From Desulfohalobiaceae bacterium (lineage in GTDB: Bacteria; Desulfobacterota; Desulfovibrionia; Desulfovibrionales; Desulfothermaceae): DNA of 14,862 nt. The stretch's first letter is position 1, and every line of letters starts with the position of its first letter. The notes below the pieces were generated by a model that was not told the origin of the DNA, searched no databases, and worked only from the letters and a program-made list of their open reading frames with translations. Where the stretch lies: assembly GCA_021737525.1 (NCBI GenBank), contig JAIPDU010000019.1, positions 1-14,862 on the forward strand, in the 5' to 3' direction. Positions 1 through 7,289 of the stretch are shown piece by piece. A program made the position numbers and the translations under genes.

Positions 1-16
1 TGTTGGGAGTCGACTC

Positions 17-56
17 CAGCGGGCCGTCTTCCGGGGAAGGCGGCCCGCTGTTTTAT
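17..56 (+). terminator. Intrinsic terminator of an upstream plus-strand gene outside the window
   Basis: A long GC-rich hairpin has its 5' arm at 17-32 (starting CAGCGGGCCG) and its 3' arm at 35-50 (ending CGGCCCGCTG). It pairs almost completely, with one T-G pair, and is followed by TTTTAT at 51-56. This is the form of a rho-independent terminator for a gene ending left of position 1. The reverse direction has only a weaker T-run, so the plus strand is preferred. Confidence 0.75.
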
Positions 57-90
57 GGCCCGGGCTGGACAGGCGGCACGATATTGCCTA

Positions 91-198
91 TAGTTTCCGA
101 GTGCTTAGCAGGATGTAAAACCTGCGCTTCAGCGCTCCATCCGCCGAGCTTCGCTTGTTCATTTCACCTTGAAATTCAGATGGCGGCCACGTTTTCAT
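91..198. repeat. Decayed right-end fragment of the palindromic repeat family
   Basis: This stretch resembles the right half of repeat copy C. It shares AGCAGG near 107, AGCGCTCCATCCGCC at about 131, GAAATTCA near 171 and the right-end sequence TTTTCATACAAAA at 192-204. It has an internal deletion relative to copy C and no matching left end. It sits directly to the left of full copy A, so the two look like nested or tandem insertions. The left boundary is approximate. Confidence 0.5.
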
Positions 199-204
199 AC
201 AAAA

Positions 205-513
205 CCTCATTCCCGGGCCGACCCGGGCACAACCAAGCATGAAAATGTGCAGAGCGAAGGCAGGCGGGGCCGCTTGAGCGCCGGTTTCATCCCGGGTTTC
301 ACCTGACGGGGCCAGCAGCACCTGCCCGAATACCAGGACAACCAGGCCTGTTCGAGGCAGGATTCTCGTTTGAGCTTGGGGTGGTTCATTACACCACAAT
401 GCTTGCTTATTGCGGTATGAACAAAGTGATGGTGCTATATGAAGCCCAGCTCAAGCGTCCCCGCCTGCCTTCGCTTTTTTTGTTGTATTTCAAAAAGTTA
501 GACACATTTTCAT
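205..513. repeat. Palindromic repeat copy A (MITE-like, about 309 bp)
   Basis: The outer left part (205-238) begins CCTCATTCCCGGGCC and is shared with copy C. The core runs from ATGAAAATGTG at 239 to CACATTTTCAT at 503-513, which are inverted copies of each other. Inside lie long arms at 254-279 and 449-474 that are reverse complements at 25 of 26 positions. Further inner pairings are possible: TTTGAGCTTGGG (369-380) with CCCAGCTCAAG (445-455), and GTTCAT (384-389) with ATGAAC (417-422). The right end is followed by ATAAAAAAA and lies 17 bp from the argB stop codon. Short open frames inside have no family resemblance and I do not call them genes. No transposase is present, so the element would be non-autonomous. 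Confidence 0.85.
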
Positions 514-550
514 ATAAAAAAATCCGGGCTCAGGGCACGATCTCCGTGCC
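514..550 (-). terminator. Possible argB terminator overlapping the stop codon
   Basis: On the minus strand a perfect 6-bp stem GGCACG/CGTGCC with loop GAGAT (550-534) covers the last codons of argB. After about 11 nt it is followed by a run of seven T (524-518), which abuts the right end of repeat A. The gap between stem and T-run is longer than in a textbook terminator, so efficiency is uncertain. Confidence 0.4.
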
Positions 551-1405
551 TATTCCGGCGTTGGTGAACATCTCCAGCAGGATGGAATTCTCCACCCGGC
601 CGTCGATGATATGGGTCTTGTGCACCCCGGATTCCACCGCCTCCATGCAGCACTTCACTTTGGGGATCATCCCGCCCTGGATCACCTCCTCCTCGATAGC
701 CCGCACCGCATCCCTGCGGCTGAGGGAGGAAATGAGCCGATCACCGTCCATGACCCCCTCCACGTCGGTCAGAAGGATCATCCGCTTGGCTTCCAGTGCC
801 TCGGCCACCGCGGCGGTCACGTCGTCCGCGTTGATGTTGTACGTGGCCCCTTCCTCGTCCACCCCCACGGGAGCGATGATGGGTATGAATCCGCGCTCCT
901 GCAGCGCATCCAGAAGCGCGGTGCGAATGCGACGCACCTCGCCCACCCGGCCCAGGTCGATGATCTCCGGAGGGGCGTCCCTCTTGGACAGGATCATCTC
1001 CAGCTTTTCCGCCTCGATGAGCCTGCCGTCCTTGCCCGAGAGGCCAACCGCCAGGCCGCCGCTCTGATTGATCAGGTTCACGATCTCCTTGTTCACCTTG
1101 CCCACGAGGACCATCTCCACCACATCCATGGTTGCGGGATCGGTCACCCGCAGCCCCTGCCTGAACGTGCTGTCGATTCCCAGCTGCTTGAGCATGTTCC
1201 CGATCTGCGGTCCCCCGCCGTGCACGATCACCGGATTGATCCCGATGTACTTCAAAAGCACGATGTTCAGGGCGAAGCTCTGTTTCAATCTCTCCTCGGT
1301 CATGGCGCTGCCGCCGTACTTGATAACCACTGTCTGACCGGAGAACTCGCGCATATAGGGCAGCGACTCCAGCAGCACCTTGGCCTTCTCCATGGCCTCC
1401 TGCAT
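530..1405 (-). CDS. argB: Acetylglutamate kinase
   Basis: ArgB phosphorylates N-acetyl-L-glutamate with ATP, the second step of arginine synthesis, in the cytoplasm. Visible family motifs, numbered from the alternative start at 1411, are the phosphate-binding KYGGSA at 31-36, VHGGGPQI at 63-70, the GLRVTD segment at 86-91, NINADDVTAAVAEAL at 192-206 and LLTDVEGV at 213-220. Length (291 aa) is normal. The N-terminal helix KAKVLLESLPYMREF is the extension found in arginine-inhibited hexameric kinases, so feedback control is likely (inference). Two in-frame ATGs exist at 1411 and 1405. GGAG lies 8 nt before the 1405 ATG but only about 2 nt before the 1411 ATG, so I chose 1405. The gene stands alone between the cooS terminator and repeat A. 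Confidence 0.96.
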   Translation of the reverse strand: MQEAMEKAKVLLESLPYMREFSGQTVVIKYGGSAMTEERLKQSFALNIVLLKYIGINPVIVHGGGPQIGNMLKQLGIDSTFRQGLRVTDPATMDVVEMVLVGKVNKEIVNLINQSGGLAVGLSGKDGRLIEAEKLEMILSKRDAPPEIIDLGRVGEVRRIRTALLDALQERGFIPIIAPVGVDEEGATYNINADDVTAAVAEALEAKRMILLTDVEGVMDGDRLISSLSRRDAVRAIEEEVIQGGMIPKVKCCMEAVESGVHKTHIIDGRVENSILLEMFTNAGIGTEIVP

Positions 1406-1560
1406 AGGCATAGCTCCATTACGTCTCTGGTTGCCGGCCGTTCAAACAGCCTCATCCCCGATCCGGGGACGGGAACAGAACGGCAGCGTGCCTGCGGCCC
1501 TTCGGCCCGATCACCGCTCGCCTCACCCGACCGGGTAGCACATCCGGCCCGGAAATGCCA

Positions 1561-1588
1561 CAAAAAAGGGCCCCTCAGGAGGGGCCCT
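1561..1588 (-). terminator. Intrinsic terminator of cooS
   Basis: Read on the minus strand, AGGGCCCCT, a short CCTG loop and AGGGGCCCT form a near-perfect hairpin followed by TTTTTTG. It lies 35 bp past the cooS stop codon and before argB, so cooS and argB are probably separate transcripts. Confidence 0.88.
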
Positions 1589-1623
1589 TAGCATGCCGTC
1601 GGCAGTGGTGGAAGGAAGGAGGG

Positions 1624-3594
1624 CTAGGCGGCCCGCCTGTCCGCCATATCCACGAGCACGCGCTCGCGGGCCTTGTCGATGCCCAGCTCCTGCCGCTTCT
1701 TGTCGATGTGGCCGATCATCATTTGGGCCATGTCTTGGGGATCCACTGCGAAACCCCACTTGCCCATGCCCTGCTGCTCCAGGCCGTCGAAGAGAAGGTC
1801 CCGGAACTTGGTGTTGTCGGTCACAGGGAAGGTCACCCCGAAGGCGGTGAACACGCCCGAGGCCACGAAGTACTGCCCGATGCTGATGGCCTTCTCGCTC
1901 ATCCATTCCGGGGCGGCTCCGGCAACTGGGAGCTCGGCGAGGCTGTCCCCGAGACCGCCTTCCCGAACCATCTCCGAGGCGGCGATGAGGATGCGGCTGT
2001 TGTCCACGCAGGAGCCCAGGCCCAACACAGGCGGACAACCCACCGCCTCGCAGACCTCGCGCAGGCCGTCCCCGGCCAGATAGGCCGCCTCTGGGGTGAG
2101 CAGCCCCGCCTTGGCCAGGGCGATCTGGGAGCACCCCGTCTGCAGCACAAGGATGTCGTTCTTGATCAGCTCCTTGACCAGCTCCACATGGACCCAGTCC
2201 TGCTTGACCCTGGGGTTGGTGCAGCCGACCACCCCGGCCACGCCGCGGATCCGGCCGTTGATGATGTTGTCGTTCAGGGGCCAGTAGGAGCTGCGGAAGC
2301 TCCCGCCGAGCATGTACTTGATGTACTCGTGGGAAAAGCCGTGAATCCCGGAATTGGTGATATTGGGGATCTCCACGCGAGCGGTGCGGTTCTTGTAGCG
2401 GGAAATGGCCTTGATCACGATGTCGTCGGTGCACTCCTTGGGGGTGCGCTCCTCGAACTGGATGTGCTCCGCCCCTTCGATGTGGCACCTGGGATTGGTG
2501 GTGAAGAGGTAGGAGTCGTAGCACTTGGCCACAGCTGCGAGACCCTGCTTGATGCACTGCACGTCCACGGCCATGGCGTCCACCGCGCCGGTGACCAGGA
2601 TGGACTCCGTGGACATGAAGTTCCCGGCGTGGGGCACGCCGTGCCGGCAGAGCATCTCCGCGCCGGAGCAGCACATGCCCACGAGGTTGATGCCCTTGGC
2701 TCCCGCGTCCTGGGCCGCCTGGACCATGGCCGGATCGTTGACCGAGACCAGCATGGACTCGAAGAGATTGGGCTCGTGCCCGTGGACGATGATATTGACC
2801 ATGTCCTCCTTGAGAGAGCCCATGTTCACGTCCGCCTGCACGGGAGAGGGGGTCCCGAAGAGGATGTCCGAGATCTCCGTGGCCACCATGGATCCGCCCC
2901 AGCCGTCGGACAGGGCGGTCCGGCTGATCTGCTTGGTGATGTTTTCATACTGCTGGTCCACCCCCATGTGGGTCCGGTGCATAAGGTCCATGATCTCCCG
3001 CATGGCCCCGCGGGGTACGATTCCCTGCTTGCGCCAGGTCTCCAGGGTCTTCTCCGGGACCCGGGAGGCGAAGGGGATCTCCCCCTCCACCTGGGTGTAG
3101 GTCCGCTCCAGCTCCTGGTAGAGCTCCTTGGCGATATCCTGGGTGGATTTCTCCTCCGTCTCGATGCCCACGGACTGGGCCACGTCCAGCAGCTTGACCG
3201 GATCCTTGATGCTGTAGTCCTTGATCTCGCCGTTGACCACCTCGCGAAAGACATCGAGCATGCTCATGCCGTGGTCCGTGTGCGCCGCCGCCCCTGCGGC
3301 CACCATGCGGGCGAAGTTCCGGGACTGGATGGTGTCGATGTCCGCGCCGCAGACACCCACCTTGCCGTAGGGATCCTTGGCGTTCAGCCGGCAGGGTCCC
3401 ATGGAGCAGTGCTTGCAGCAAGCGGAATCCGCGCCGATGGGGCAGGCCTTCATATTGGCCGCGCGATCGAAGGCGGTTTCAACCCCGTCCTTCTGGGCCT
3501 TCTCCAGCATCTGCGTTGTGGCCTTGCACGTGGTATACTCCTTTGGAGAGAGTCCTTTGGATTGCGAACCTTCCGCCTTTTTCTCCTTCGCCAT
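1624..3594 (-). CDS. cooS: Monofunctional Ni-Fe carbon monoxide dehydrogenase, catalytic subunit
   Basis: CooS is a cytoplasmic homodimer that interconverts CO and CO2 at a Ni-Fe-S C-cluster. The 656-aa length is typical of the monofunctional class. Cluster ligands are all present: Cys51 and Cys59 for the intersubunit D-cluster, and Cys60, Cys63, Cys68 and Cys82 (CCKHCSMGPC, VCGAD) for the B-cluster. Likely C-cluster ligands are His273 (HGHEP), Cys308, Cys347, Cys458 (VVGCTN), Cys488 (TGCSQ) and Cys529 (GSCVDN). A second cysteine, Cys309, follows Cys308, as in the Desulfovibrio vulgaris enzyme. The start has GGAGG six nt upstream. No cooC (nickel insertion), cooF (electron transfer), acetyl-CoA synthase subunit or cooA is in the window, so the electron partner must lie elsewhere. 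A strong promoter and long leader precede it, and a terminator follows. Confidence 0.97.
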   Translation of the reverse strand: MAKEKKAEGSQSKGLSPKEYTTCKATTQMLEKAQKDGVETAFDRAANMKACPIGADSACCKHCSMGPCRLNAKDPYGKVGVCGADIDTIQSRNFARMVAAGAAAHTDHGMSMLDVFREVVNGEIKDYSIKDPVKLLDVAQSVGIETEEKSTQDIAKELYQELERTYTQVEGEIPFASRVPEKTLETWRKQGIVPRGAMREIMDLMHRTHMGVDQQYENITKQISRTALSDGWGGSMVATEISDILFGTPSPVQADVNMGSLKEDMVNIIVHGHEPNLFESMLVSVNDPAMVQAAQDAGAKGINLVGMCCSGAEMLCRHGVPHAGNFMSTESILVTGAVDAMAVDVQCIKQGLAAVAKCYDSYLFTTNPRCHIEGAEHIQFEERTPKECTDDIVIKAISRYKNRTARVEIPNITNSGIHGFSHEYIKYMLGGSFRSSYWPLNDNIINGRIRGVAGVVGCTNPRVKQDWVHVELVKELIKNDILVLQTGCSQIALAKAGLLTPEAAYLAGDGLREVCEAVGCPPVLGLGSCVDNSRILIAASEMVREGGLGDSLAELPVAGAAPEWMSEKAISIGQYFVASGVFTAFGVTFPVTDNTKFRDLLFDGLEQQGMGKWGFAVDPQDMAQMMIGHIDKKRQELGIDKARERVLVDMADRRAA

Positions 3595-3910
3595 AACATC
3601 CTCCCTTTATGGGTCGATTCAACACAGGCCCGGAGGTGCGGGGAGCATGGGAGCATCCCTCAACAATCACCGCGCCCTGACTGGTCTCGGCGGCTCCCGT
3701 AAACAACTGCCTCGCGGCGGGGCCTTGCCGTTGTCTCGCGCCACTTTCCGTCCGATGGAGCAGCTTCCCGCTGCCTTCGGTGGCCCTGAGGCGTGGCATG
3801 AAGACTCTGCGCCTTGTCCCGCGCCCCTTTTGTTGATGAGCCATATCTGCCGCTCACACGGGCCACAGAGAGACAAGGATACGTAACATACTGATTTCTT
3901 TTAAAATCCG
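3595..3910 (-). promoter_or_regulatory. Long cooS 5' leader, probably structured
   Basis: From the predicted transcription start near 3908 to the cooS ATG there are about 310 nt without a credible gene. Several hairpins can be drawn on the minus strand, including GCAGC-GGGAA-GCTGC near 3770 and a GACAAC/GTTGTT pair enclosing a GC-rich segment at about 3703-3738. ATGCTCCC is directly repeated near 3645-3660. I do not recognise a known riboswitch. Short open frames here look like chance frames. Confidence 0.4.
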
Positions 3911-3914
3911 CTTT

Positions 3915-3943
3915 ATTGTACGCTGTCAGAATGACTTTGTCAA
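3915..3943 (-). promoter_or_regulatory. Near-consensus sigma-70 promoter for cooS
   Basis: On the minus strand TTGACA (3943-3938) and TACAAT (3920-3915) are separated by exactly 17 nt. Only cooS lies downstream in the right orientation. Such a strong core promoter suggests substantial basal expression unless it is repressed. Confidence 0.8.
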
Positions 3944-3947
3944 GATA

Positions 3948-3975
3948 CGGCGAGAATTTCTCCTCTTCCTCGCCG
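3948..3975. promoter_or_regulatory. Inverted repeat just upstream of the cooS -35 box
   Basis: CGGCGAG (3948-3954) and CTCGCCG (3969-3975) form a 7-bp inverted repeat. An inner palindrome GAGAATTTCTC overlaps the left arm at 3952-3962. It lies about 5 bp upstream of the -35 hexamer, where an activator or repressor could bind. It does not match the CooA palindrome I know. It could instead be a weak hairpin downstream of gpsA, but it has no T-run. Confidence 0.35.
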
Positions 3976-4031
3976 GCGGAGCCGATCAACGCAGAAGGAT
4001 CCCCTCACCCGTAGCTGTTGCCCGGGGCGGC

Positions 4032-5030
4032 TCACTCCGGCTTGAGCTCACGGCTCATCAATTCCCGCACGGCAAGCCTCGGATCCTTTTCCTGGTACAG
4101 AATGGCATGCACCTGTTCGGTAACCGGGAGCTCCACACCCAGCCTTGCCCCCAGTCGATGCAGGGCCTCCGCGGTCTTGATCCCTTCGGCTACGGACTGC
4201 ATCCCGGACATGATCTCCTCCAGGCTCTCCCCGCCTCCCAGCCGGAGCCCGACACGCCTGTTGCGGCTCAGGCTGCCGGTGCAGGTCAAAACCAGATCCC
4301 CGATCCCCGAGAGCCCCATGAACGTATCCCTTCGTCCGCCCAGGGCCACTCCCAGTCGAGCCATCTCCGCAAGCCCCCTGGTGATCAACCCAGCGCGGGC
4401 ATTCTGTCCGAAGCCGAGCCCGTCGGCGATTCCGGTTGCCAGGGCCATGACATTCTTGATCGCACCGCCCAGCTCCACGCCCACGCGGTCCTCGTTGGTG
4501 TAGACCCGGAAGCGTTCCGTGGACAGGACCTGCTGCAACTCTTCGGCCAGGGACGGATTTTCGCATCCCAGACTCACCGCCGTGGGGTGCCCCTGACTGA
4601 CTTCCTCCGCGAAGGAGGGGCCGGAGAGAACGGCGTACAGCGGATCCTTGTCCCCCAGGGCCTCGGCGACAACCGCGGACATGGGCTTGAGGCTGGTCAG
4701 CTCAATCCCCTTGCTGGCGCATACCACGCTGGGCCGGCTCGGCACAAAGGGCTCCACCCGCTCCAGAACACTGCGCAGATACTGGCAGGGAACAGCCGCG
4801 ATAATGCAGGAGGCCTCCTCCACAGTTGACCGGAGCTCGGAGCTCAATTCGAGGCGGGAGCTCAGCTCGACTCCGGGCAGGAGACGTTCGTTCTCCCTTG
4901 TGGCGCGCATATGCTGCATCCGCTCGGGATTCCTGCCCCACAGGACAACACGATATTTCTTTTCTGCCATGAGATTGGCCAGGGTGGTGCCCCAGGCCCC
5001 GGCGCCCAACACGGCGATTTTTTCATTCAT
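4032..5030 (-). CDS. gpsA: NAD(P)-dependent glycerol-3-phosphate dehydrogenase
   Basis: GpsA reduces dihydroxyacetone phosphate to sn-glycerol 3-phosphate, the backbone of membrane phospholipids, in the cytoplasm. The 332-aa product begins with the Rossmann dinucleotide site LGAGAWGTTLA (about residues 8-18). It carries VCASKGIE near 108, LSGPSFAEEV near 135, and the catalytic-lysine block GGAIKNVMALATGIADGLG near 188 followed by NARAGLITRGLAEM. Length and motif order are normal. GAGGTG lies 11 nt before the ATG, a rather long spacing. It is divergent from ahbB across a 200-bp intergenic region, and it is separated from cooS by the cooS promoter region, so it is probably its own transcript. 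No clear terminator is visible after its stop. Confidence 0.97.
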   Translation of the reverse strand: MNEKIAVLGAGAWGTTLANLMAEKKYRVVLWGRNPERMQHMRATRENERLLPGVELSSRLELSSELRSTVEEASCIIAAVPCQYLRSVLERVEPFVPSRPSVVCASKGIELTSLKPMSAVVAEALGDKDPLYAVLSGPSFAEEVSQGHPTAVSLGCENPSLAEELQQVLSTERFRVYTNEDRVGVELGGAIKNVMALATGIADGLGFGQNARAGLITRGLAEMARLGVALGGRRDTFMGLSGIGDLVLTCTGSLSRNRRVGLRLGGGESLEEIMSGMQSVAEGIKTAEALHRLGARLGVELPVTEQVHAILYQEKDPRLAVRELMSRELKPE

Positions 5031-5230
5031 CCCCGGCCTTCACCTCGAAGTCAATGAAATGGTGCGTCCGCATCCGCTTCAGACCAAGATTCTTGTTGCT
5101 TCCAATTCTGCTTCTTGTTACATACACTACTCAAGAAGGTCAAGACAACATCTTGTCCAAATCATTCAGAATTCCAACTAAATAAGATCCCAGCCCTGTA
5201 AGGGAACACATTCCCGGCCGGAGCCATCCC

Positions 5231-5716
5231 ATGACCTACCAGTCCAGCGACTTCTCCCCGGAGCAGCTTGCCGTTCTGCGCATTGTTCAGGACAGTCTTC
5301 CCGATTCGCCCGCCCCTTTTCGAGAAATCGCTACAGCCTCCGGGATGAGCGAATCCGAAGTCATCGATTTCCTCCGGCGGCTCAAGGAGGAAGGGTTCAT
5401 CAGGCGCTTCGGGGCCACGCTCCGGCACCAGATTGCCGGATACGACTGCAACGTCATGGTCGCTTGGCAGGTGGAGCCCAGCGAGGCCATCGAGGAGGTA
5501 GCCCGCTCCATGAGCGACCGGCCCGAGATCACCCACGTCTATCAAAGGCGGACCCACCCGGAATGGCCCTTCAATCTCTACACCATGATCCACGGCCGCA
5601 ATGAACAGGAATGCCGGGACGTGGTCCGCGAGCTGCAGGAACAGACAGGGGTCAAGCGCTACGAATTCCTCTTCAGCCAGGACGAGCTGAAAAAAACGTC
5701 CATGCGCTACTTCTGA
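5231..5716 (+). CDS. ahbB: Siroheme decarboxylase subunit, AhbB-like (AsnC/Lrp-type fold)
   Basis: AhbA and AhbB form the enzyme that decarboxylates siroheme to 12,18-didecarboxysiroheme in the alternative heme pathway of sulfate reducers and methanogens. The 161-aa protein has an Lrp-like winged helix (about 10-60, ending LKEEGFIRRFGATLRH) and an AsnC-like ligand domain (about 70-161). That domain contains GYDCNVMVAW, PEWPFNLYTMIHG and the C-terminal KKTSMRYF. The PFNLYTMIHG segment fits the AhbB/NirL type better than the AhbA type, and this subunit assignment is from memory. GGAG stands 7 nt before the ATG. It is followed after 72 bp by hemL on the same strand, which supports a heme role over transcription regulation. 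An AsnC regulator is the alternative. Confidence 0.85.
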   Translation: MTYQSSDFSPEQLAVLRIVQDSLPDSPAPFREIATASGMSESEVIDFLRRLKEEGFIRRFGATLRHQIAGYDCNVMVAWQVEPSEAIEEVARSMSDRPEITHVYQRRTHPEWPFNLYTMIHGRNEQECRDVVRELQEQTGVKRYEFLFSQDELKKTSMRYF

Positions 5717-5788
5717 TCTCCGAATCCGTGGGCGTTCGACCACAATCGGACCCGTCATCGCTAACGCCATGAACAAGGAGCCGACTCT

Positions 5789-7057
5789 ATGAGCGATTCC
5801 AAGGAACTCAATGCCAGGGCCAGGGAGCTCATCCCCGGAGGCGTGAACAGCCCGGTGCGCTCCTGCCGCAGCGTGGGCGCGGAGCCCCTTTTCATCCGCC
5901 AGGGTTACGGCAGCAAGATCGTGACCGAGGAGGGCAGGGAGATGATCGACTTCGTCCTCTCCTGGGGCCCTCTCCTGCTCGGGCACGCCCATCCGGAGGT
6001 CCTGCGAGCCGCTCGCGAGGCCCTGGACAAGGGCTCCAGTTTCGGGGCCCCCTGCACCGGCGAGCTGGACCTGGCCGAGCTGATCATCGACGCCCTTCCC
6101 GGAGTGGAGATGGTGCGCCTGGTGAACTCCGGCACAGAGGCCAGCATGAGCGCCATCCGCGCTGCCCGGGCCTACACCGGCAGGAACAAGATCCTCAAGT
6201 TCGAGGGCAACTACCACGGCCATGTGGACAGCCTCCTGGCCCGGGCCGGGTCCGGGGTGGCCACCCTGTCCATTCCCGGCACTCCCGGAGTTCCCGAGGA
6301 CACGGTCAAGGATACCCTCATCGCCCCGTACAACGATCCGCAGGCGGTACGGGACATCTTTGCCGAGCACGGCGGCGAGATAGCGGCTGTGATTCTCGAG
6401 CCGGTGGCCGGCAATATGGGCACCGTGGTGCCGGACCGGGAATTTTTGACCGAGCTCCGCCGCATCTGCAGCGAACAGGGGAGCCAGCTCATTTTCGACG
6501 AGGTCATCACCGGCTTCCGGGTTGCCTATTCCGGGGCCCAGGGCTACTTCGGCGTCACCCCCGACCTGACCTGTCTGGGCAAGATCATCGGCGGCGGTTT
6601 TCCAGTCGGCGCGATAGGGGGCCACAGGGAAGTCATGGAGATGTTCGCTCCCTGCGGCAGTGTCTATCAGGCGGGGACCCTGGCGGGGAACCCCGTGGCC
6701 ATGGCAGCCGGCGCGGCCACGCTGCGCACCCTGGCCGGAATGGACTACGCGGATCTGGAACAACGCACCCGCGAGTTCGCAACCAAGCTCCAGCAGATAC
6801 TCCAGCCCCAGGCCGGACCTGTCCAGCTCAACTGCATCGGCTCCCTTTTCACCCTCTTCTTCACCCCCGATCCGGTGACAGACTTCGCTTCGGCGCAAAA
6901 GACGGACACCGCGCTCTACGGCGCCTTCTACCGACAGATGCGGGAGCAGAACATATACCTCTCCCCGGCCAACTTCGAGTGCACCTTCACCTCCTTTGCC
7001 CATACCGACGAGGACCTGGAGACTGCCCTGCAAGCGGCCCGGAAAGTGAGCCTGTAA
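5789..7057 (+). CDS. hemL: Glutamate-1-semialdehyde 2,1-aminomutase
   Basis: HemL is a PLP enzyme that converts glutamate-1-semialdehyde to 5-aminolevulinate, the committed tetrapyrrole precursor in the C5 pathway. The 422-aa protein shows PGGVNSPVR at 16-24, NSGTEASMSAIRAAR at 113-127, the PLP aspartate in FDEVITGFR (Asp237) and the Schiff-base lysine in CLGKIIGGGFPVGAIGG (Lys265). It lines up with the family from end to end. AAGGAG lies 9 nt before the ATG. With ahbB upstream it links the start of tetrapyrrole synthesis to the siroheme branch that leads to heme in sulfate reducers. Confidence 0.98.
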   Translation: MSDSKELNARARELIPGGVNSPVRSCRSVGAEPLFIRQGYGSKIVTEEGREMIDFVLSWGPLLLGHAHPEVLRAAREALDKGSSFGAPCTGELDLAELIIDALPGVEMVRLVNSGTEASMSAIRAARAYTGRNKILKFEGNYHGHVDSLLARAGSGVATLSIPGTPGVPEDTVKDTLIAPYNDPQAVRDIFAEHGGEIAAVILEPVAGNMGTVVPDREFLTELRRICSEQGSQLIFDEVITGFRVAYSGAQGYFGVTPDLTCLGKIIGGGFPVGAIGGHREVMEMFAPCGSVYQAGTLAGNPVAMAAGAATLRTLAGMDYADLEQRTREFATKLQQILQPQAGPVQLNCIGSLFTLFFTPDPVTDFASAQKTDTALYGAFYRQMREQNIYLSPANFECTFTSFAHTDEDLETALQAARKVSL

Positions 7058-7058
7058 T

Positions 7059-7077
7059 CCTTGCCCTTCCGGCAAGG
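7059..7077 (+). terminator. Hairpin directly after hemL
   Basis: CCTTGCC (7059-7065) and GGCAAGG (7071-7077) form a perfect 7-bp stem with loop CTTCC, starting 2 nt after the hemL stop. No T-run follows, so it may be a weak terminator or an mRNA-protecting hairpin. Confidence 0.45.
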
Positions 7078-7206
7078 GAGCGAAGCCGGGTCCAGTCGAC
7101 ACCCGGGCGCCGGGGCTAGACGGACCAAGCTTCCCCATTCGGGCTAAACGGTTCAGCGCTATCTGAAAAAATCCCTTATTATTCCCCATTTGAGCGAAAC
7201 AGCGCC

Positions 7207-7236
7207 TTGACAGAGACAATTCGCCTCTTCTAGTAT
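7207..7236 (+). promoter_or_regulatory. Sigma-70-type promoter on the plus strand
   Basis: TTGACA (7207-7212) and TAGTAT (7231-7236) are 18 nt apart in an AT-rich stretch. Transcription would start near 7243, at the foot of the large hairpin, and run towards the acidic protein gene at 7621. That gives a leader of about 378 nt. Confidence 0.55.
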
Positions 7237-7238
7237 AA

Positions 7239-7289
7239 GAAAAAACCTCCCTCCCCTCCGGCAGGGAGCTATGCCTGAGGGGAGGGAGG
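7239..7289 (-). terminator. Strong minus-strand intrinsic terminator
   Basis: CCTCCCTCCCCTC (7246-7258) pairs perfectly with GAGGGGAGGGAGG (7277-7289). An inner GGCA/TGCC stem and the 8-nt loop GGGAGCTA complete it. On the minus strand the stem is followed by TTTTTTC. No minus-strand protein gene precedes it, which implies a non-coding RNA transcribed leftward from the 7290-7600 region. On the plus strand the same hairpin would sit at the very 5' end of the leader. Confidence 0.75.

Noticed and set aside
239..513. Short peptides encoded inside repeats A, B and C
   Set aside because: Similar GFHPGFH-like and FHAWL-like peptides recur because the DNA repeats. Frames are not kept between copies and ribosome sites are absent.
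1624..2100. Loss of the nickel-ligating cysteine in CooS
   Set aside because: At first no cysteine seemed to follow GSCVDN. Recounting spacings against known enzymes shows that Cys529 of GSC is itself the likely nickel ligand, so all ligands are present.
1555..3702. 715-aa open frame on the plus strand opposite cooS
   Set aside because: It is the antisense shadow of cooS in GC-rich sequence. The translated product is His- and Gly-rich with no family motifs, while the minus strand carries the full set of CooS cluster ligands.
3700..3800. Cobalamin riboswitch in the cooS leader
   Set aside because: Fragments such as AGCC..CGAGACC resemble the 3' part of the cobalamin element, but the GCCACTG block and the core GCCCCCGCAACTG-like segment are missing.
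5162..7219. 685-aa open frame on the minus strand opposite ahbB and hemL
   Set aside because: It covers two well-recognised plus-strand genes and has low-complexity composition typical of an antisense frame.
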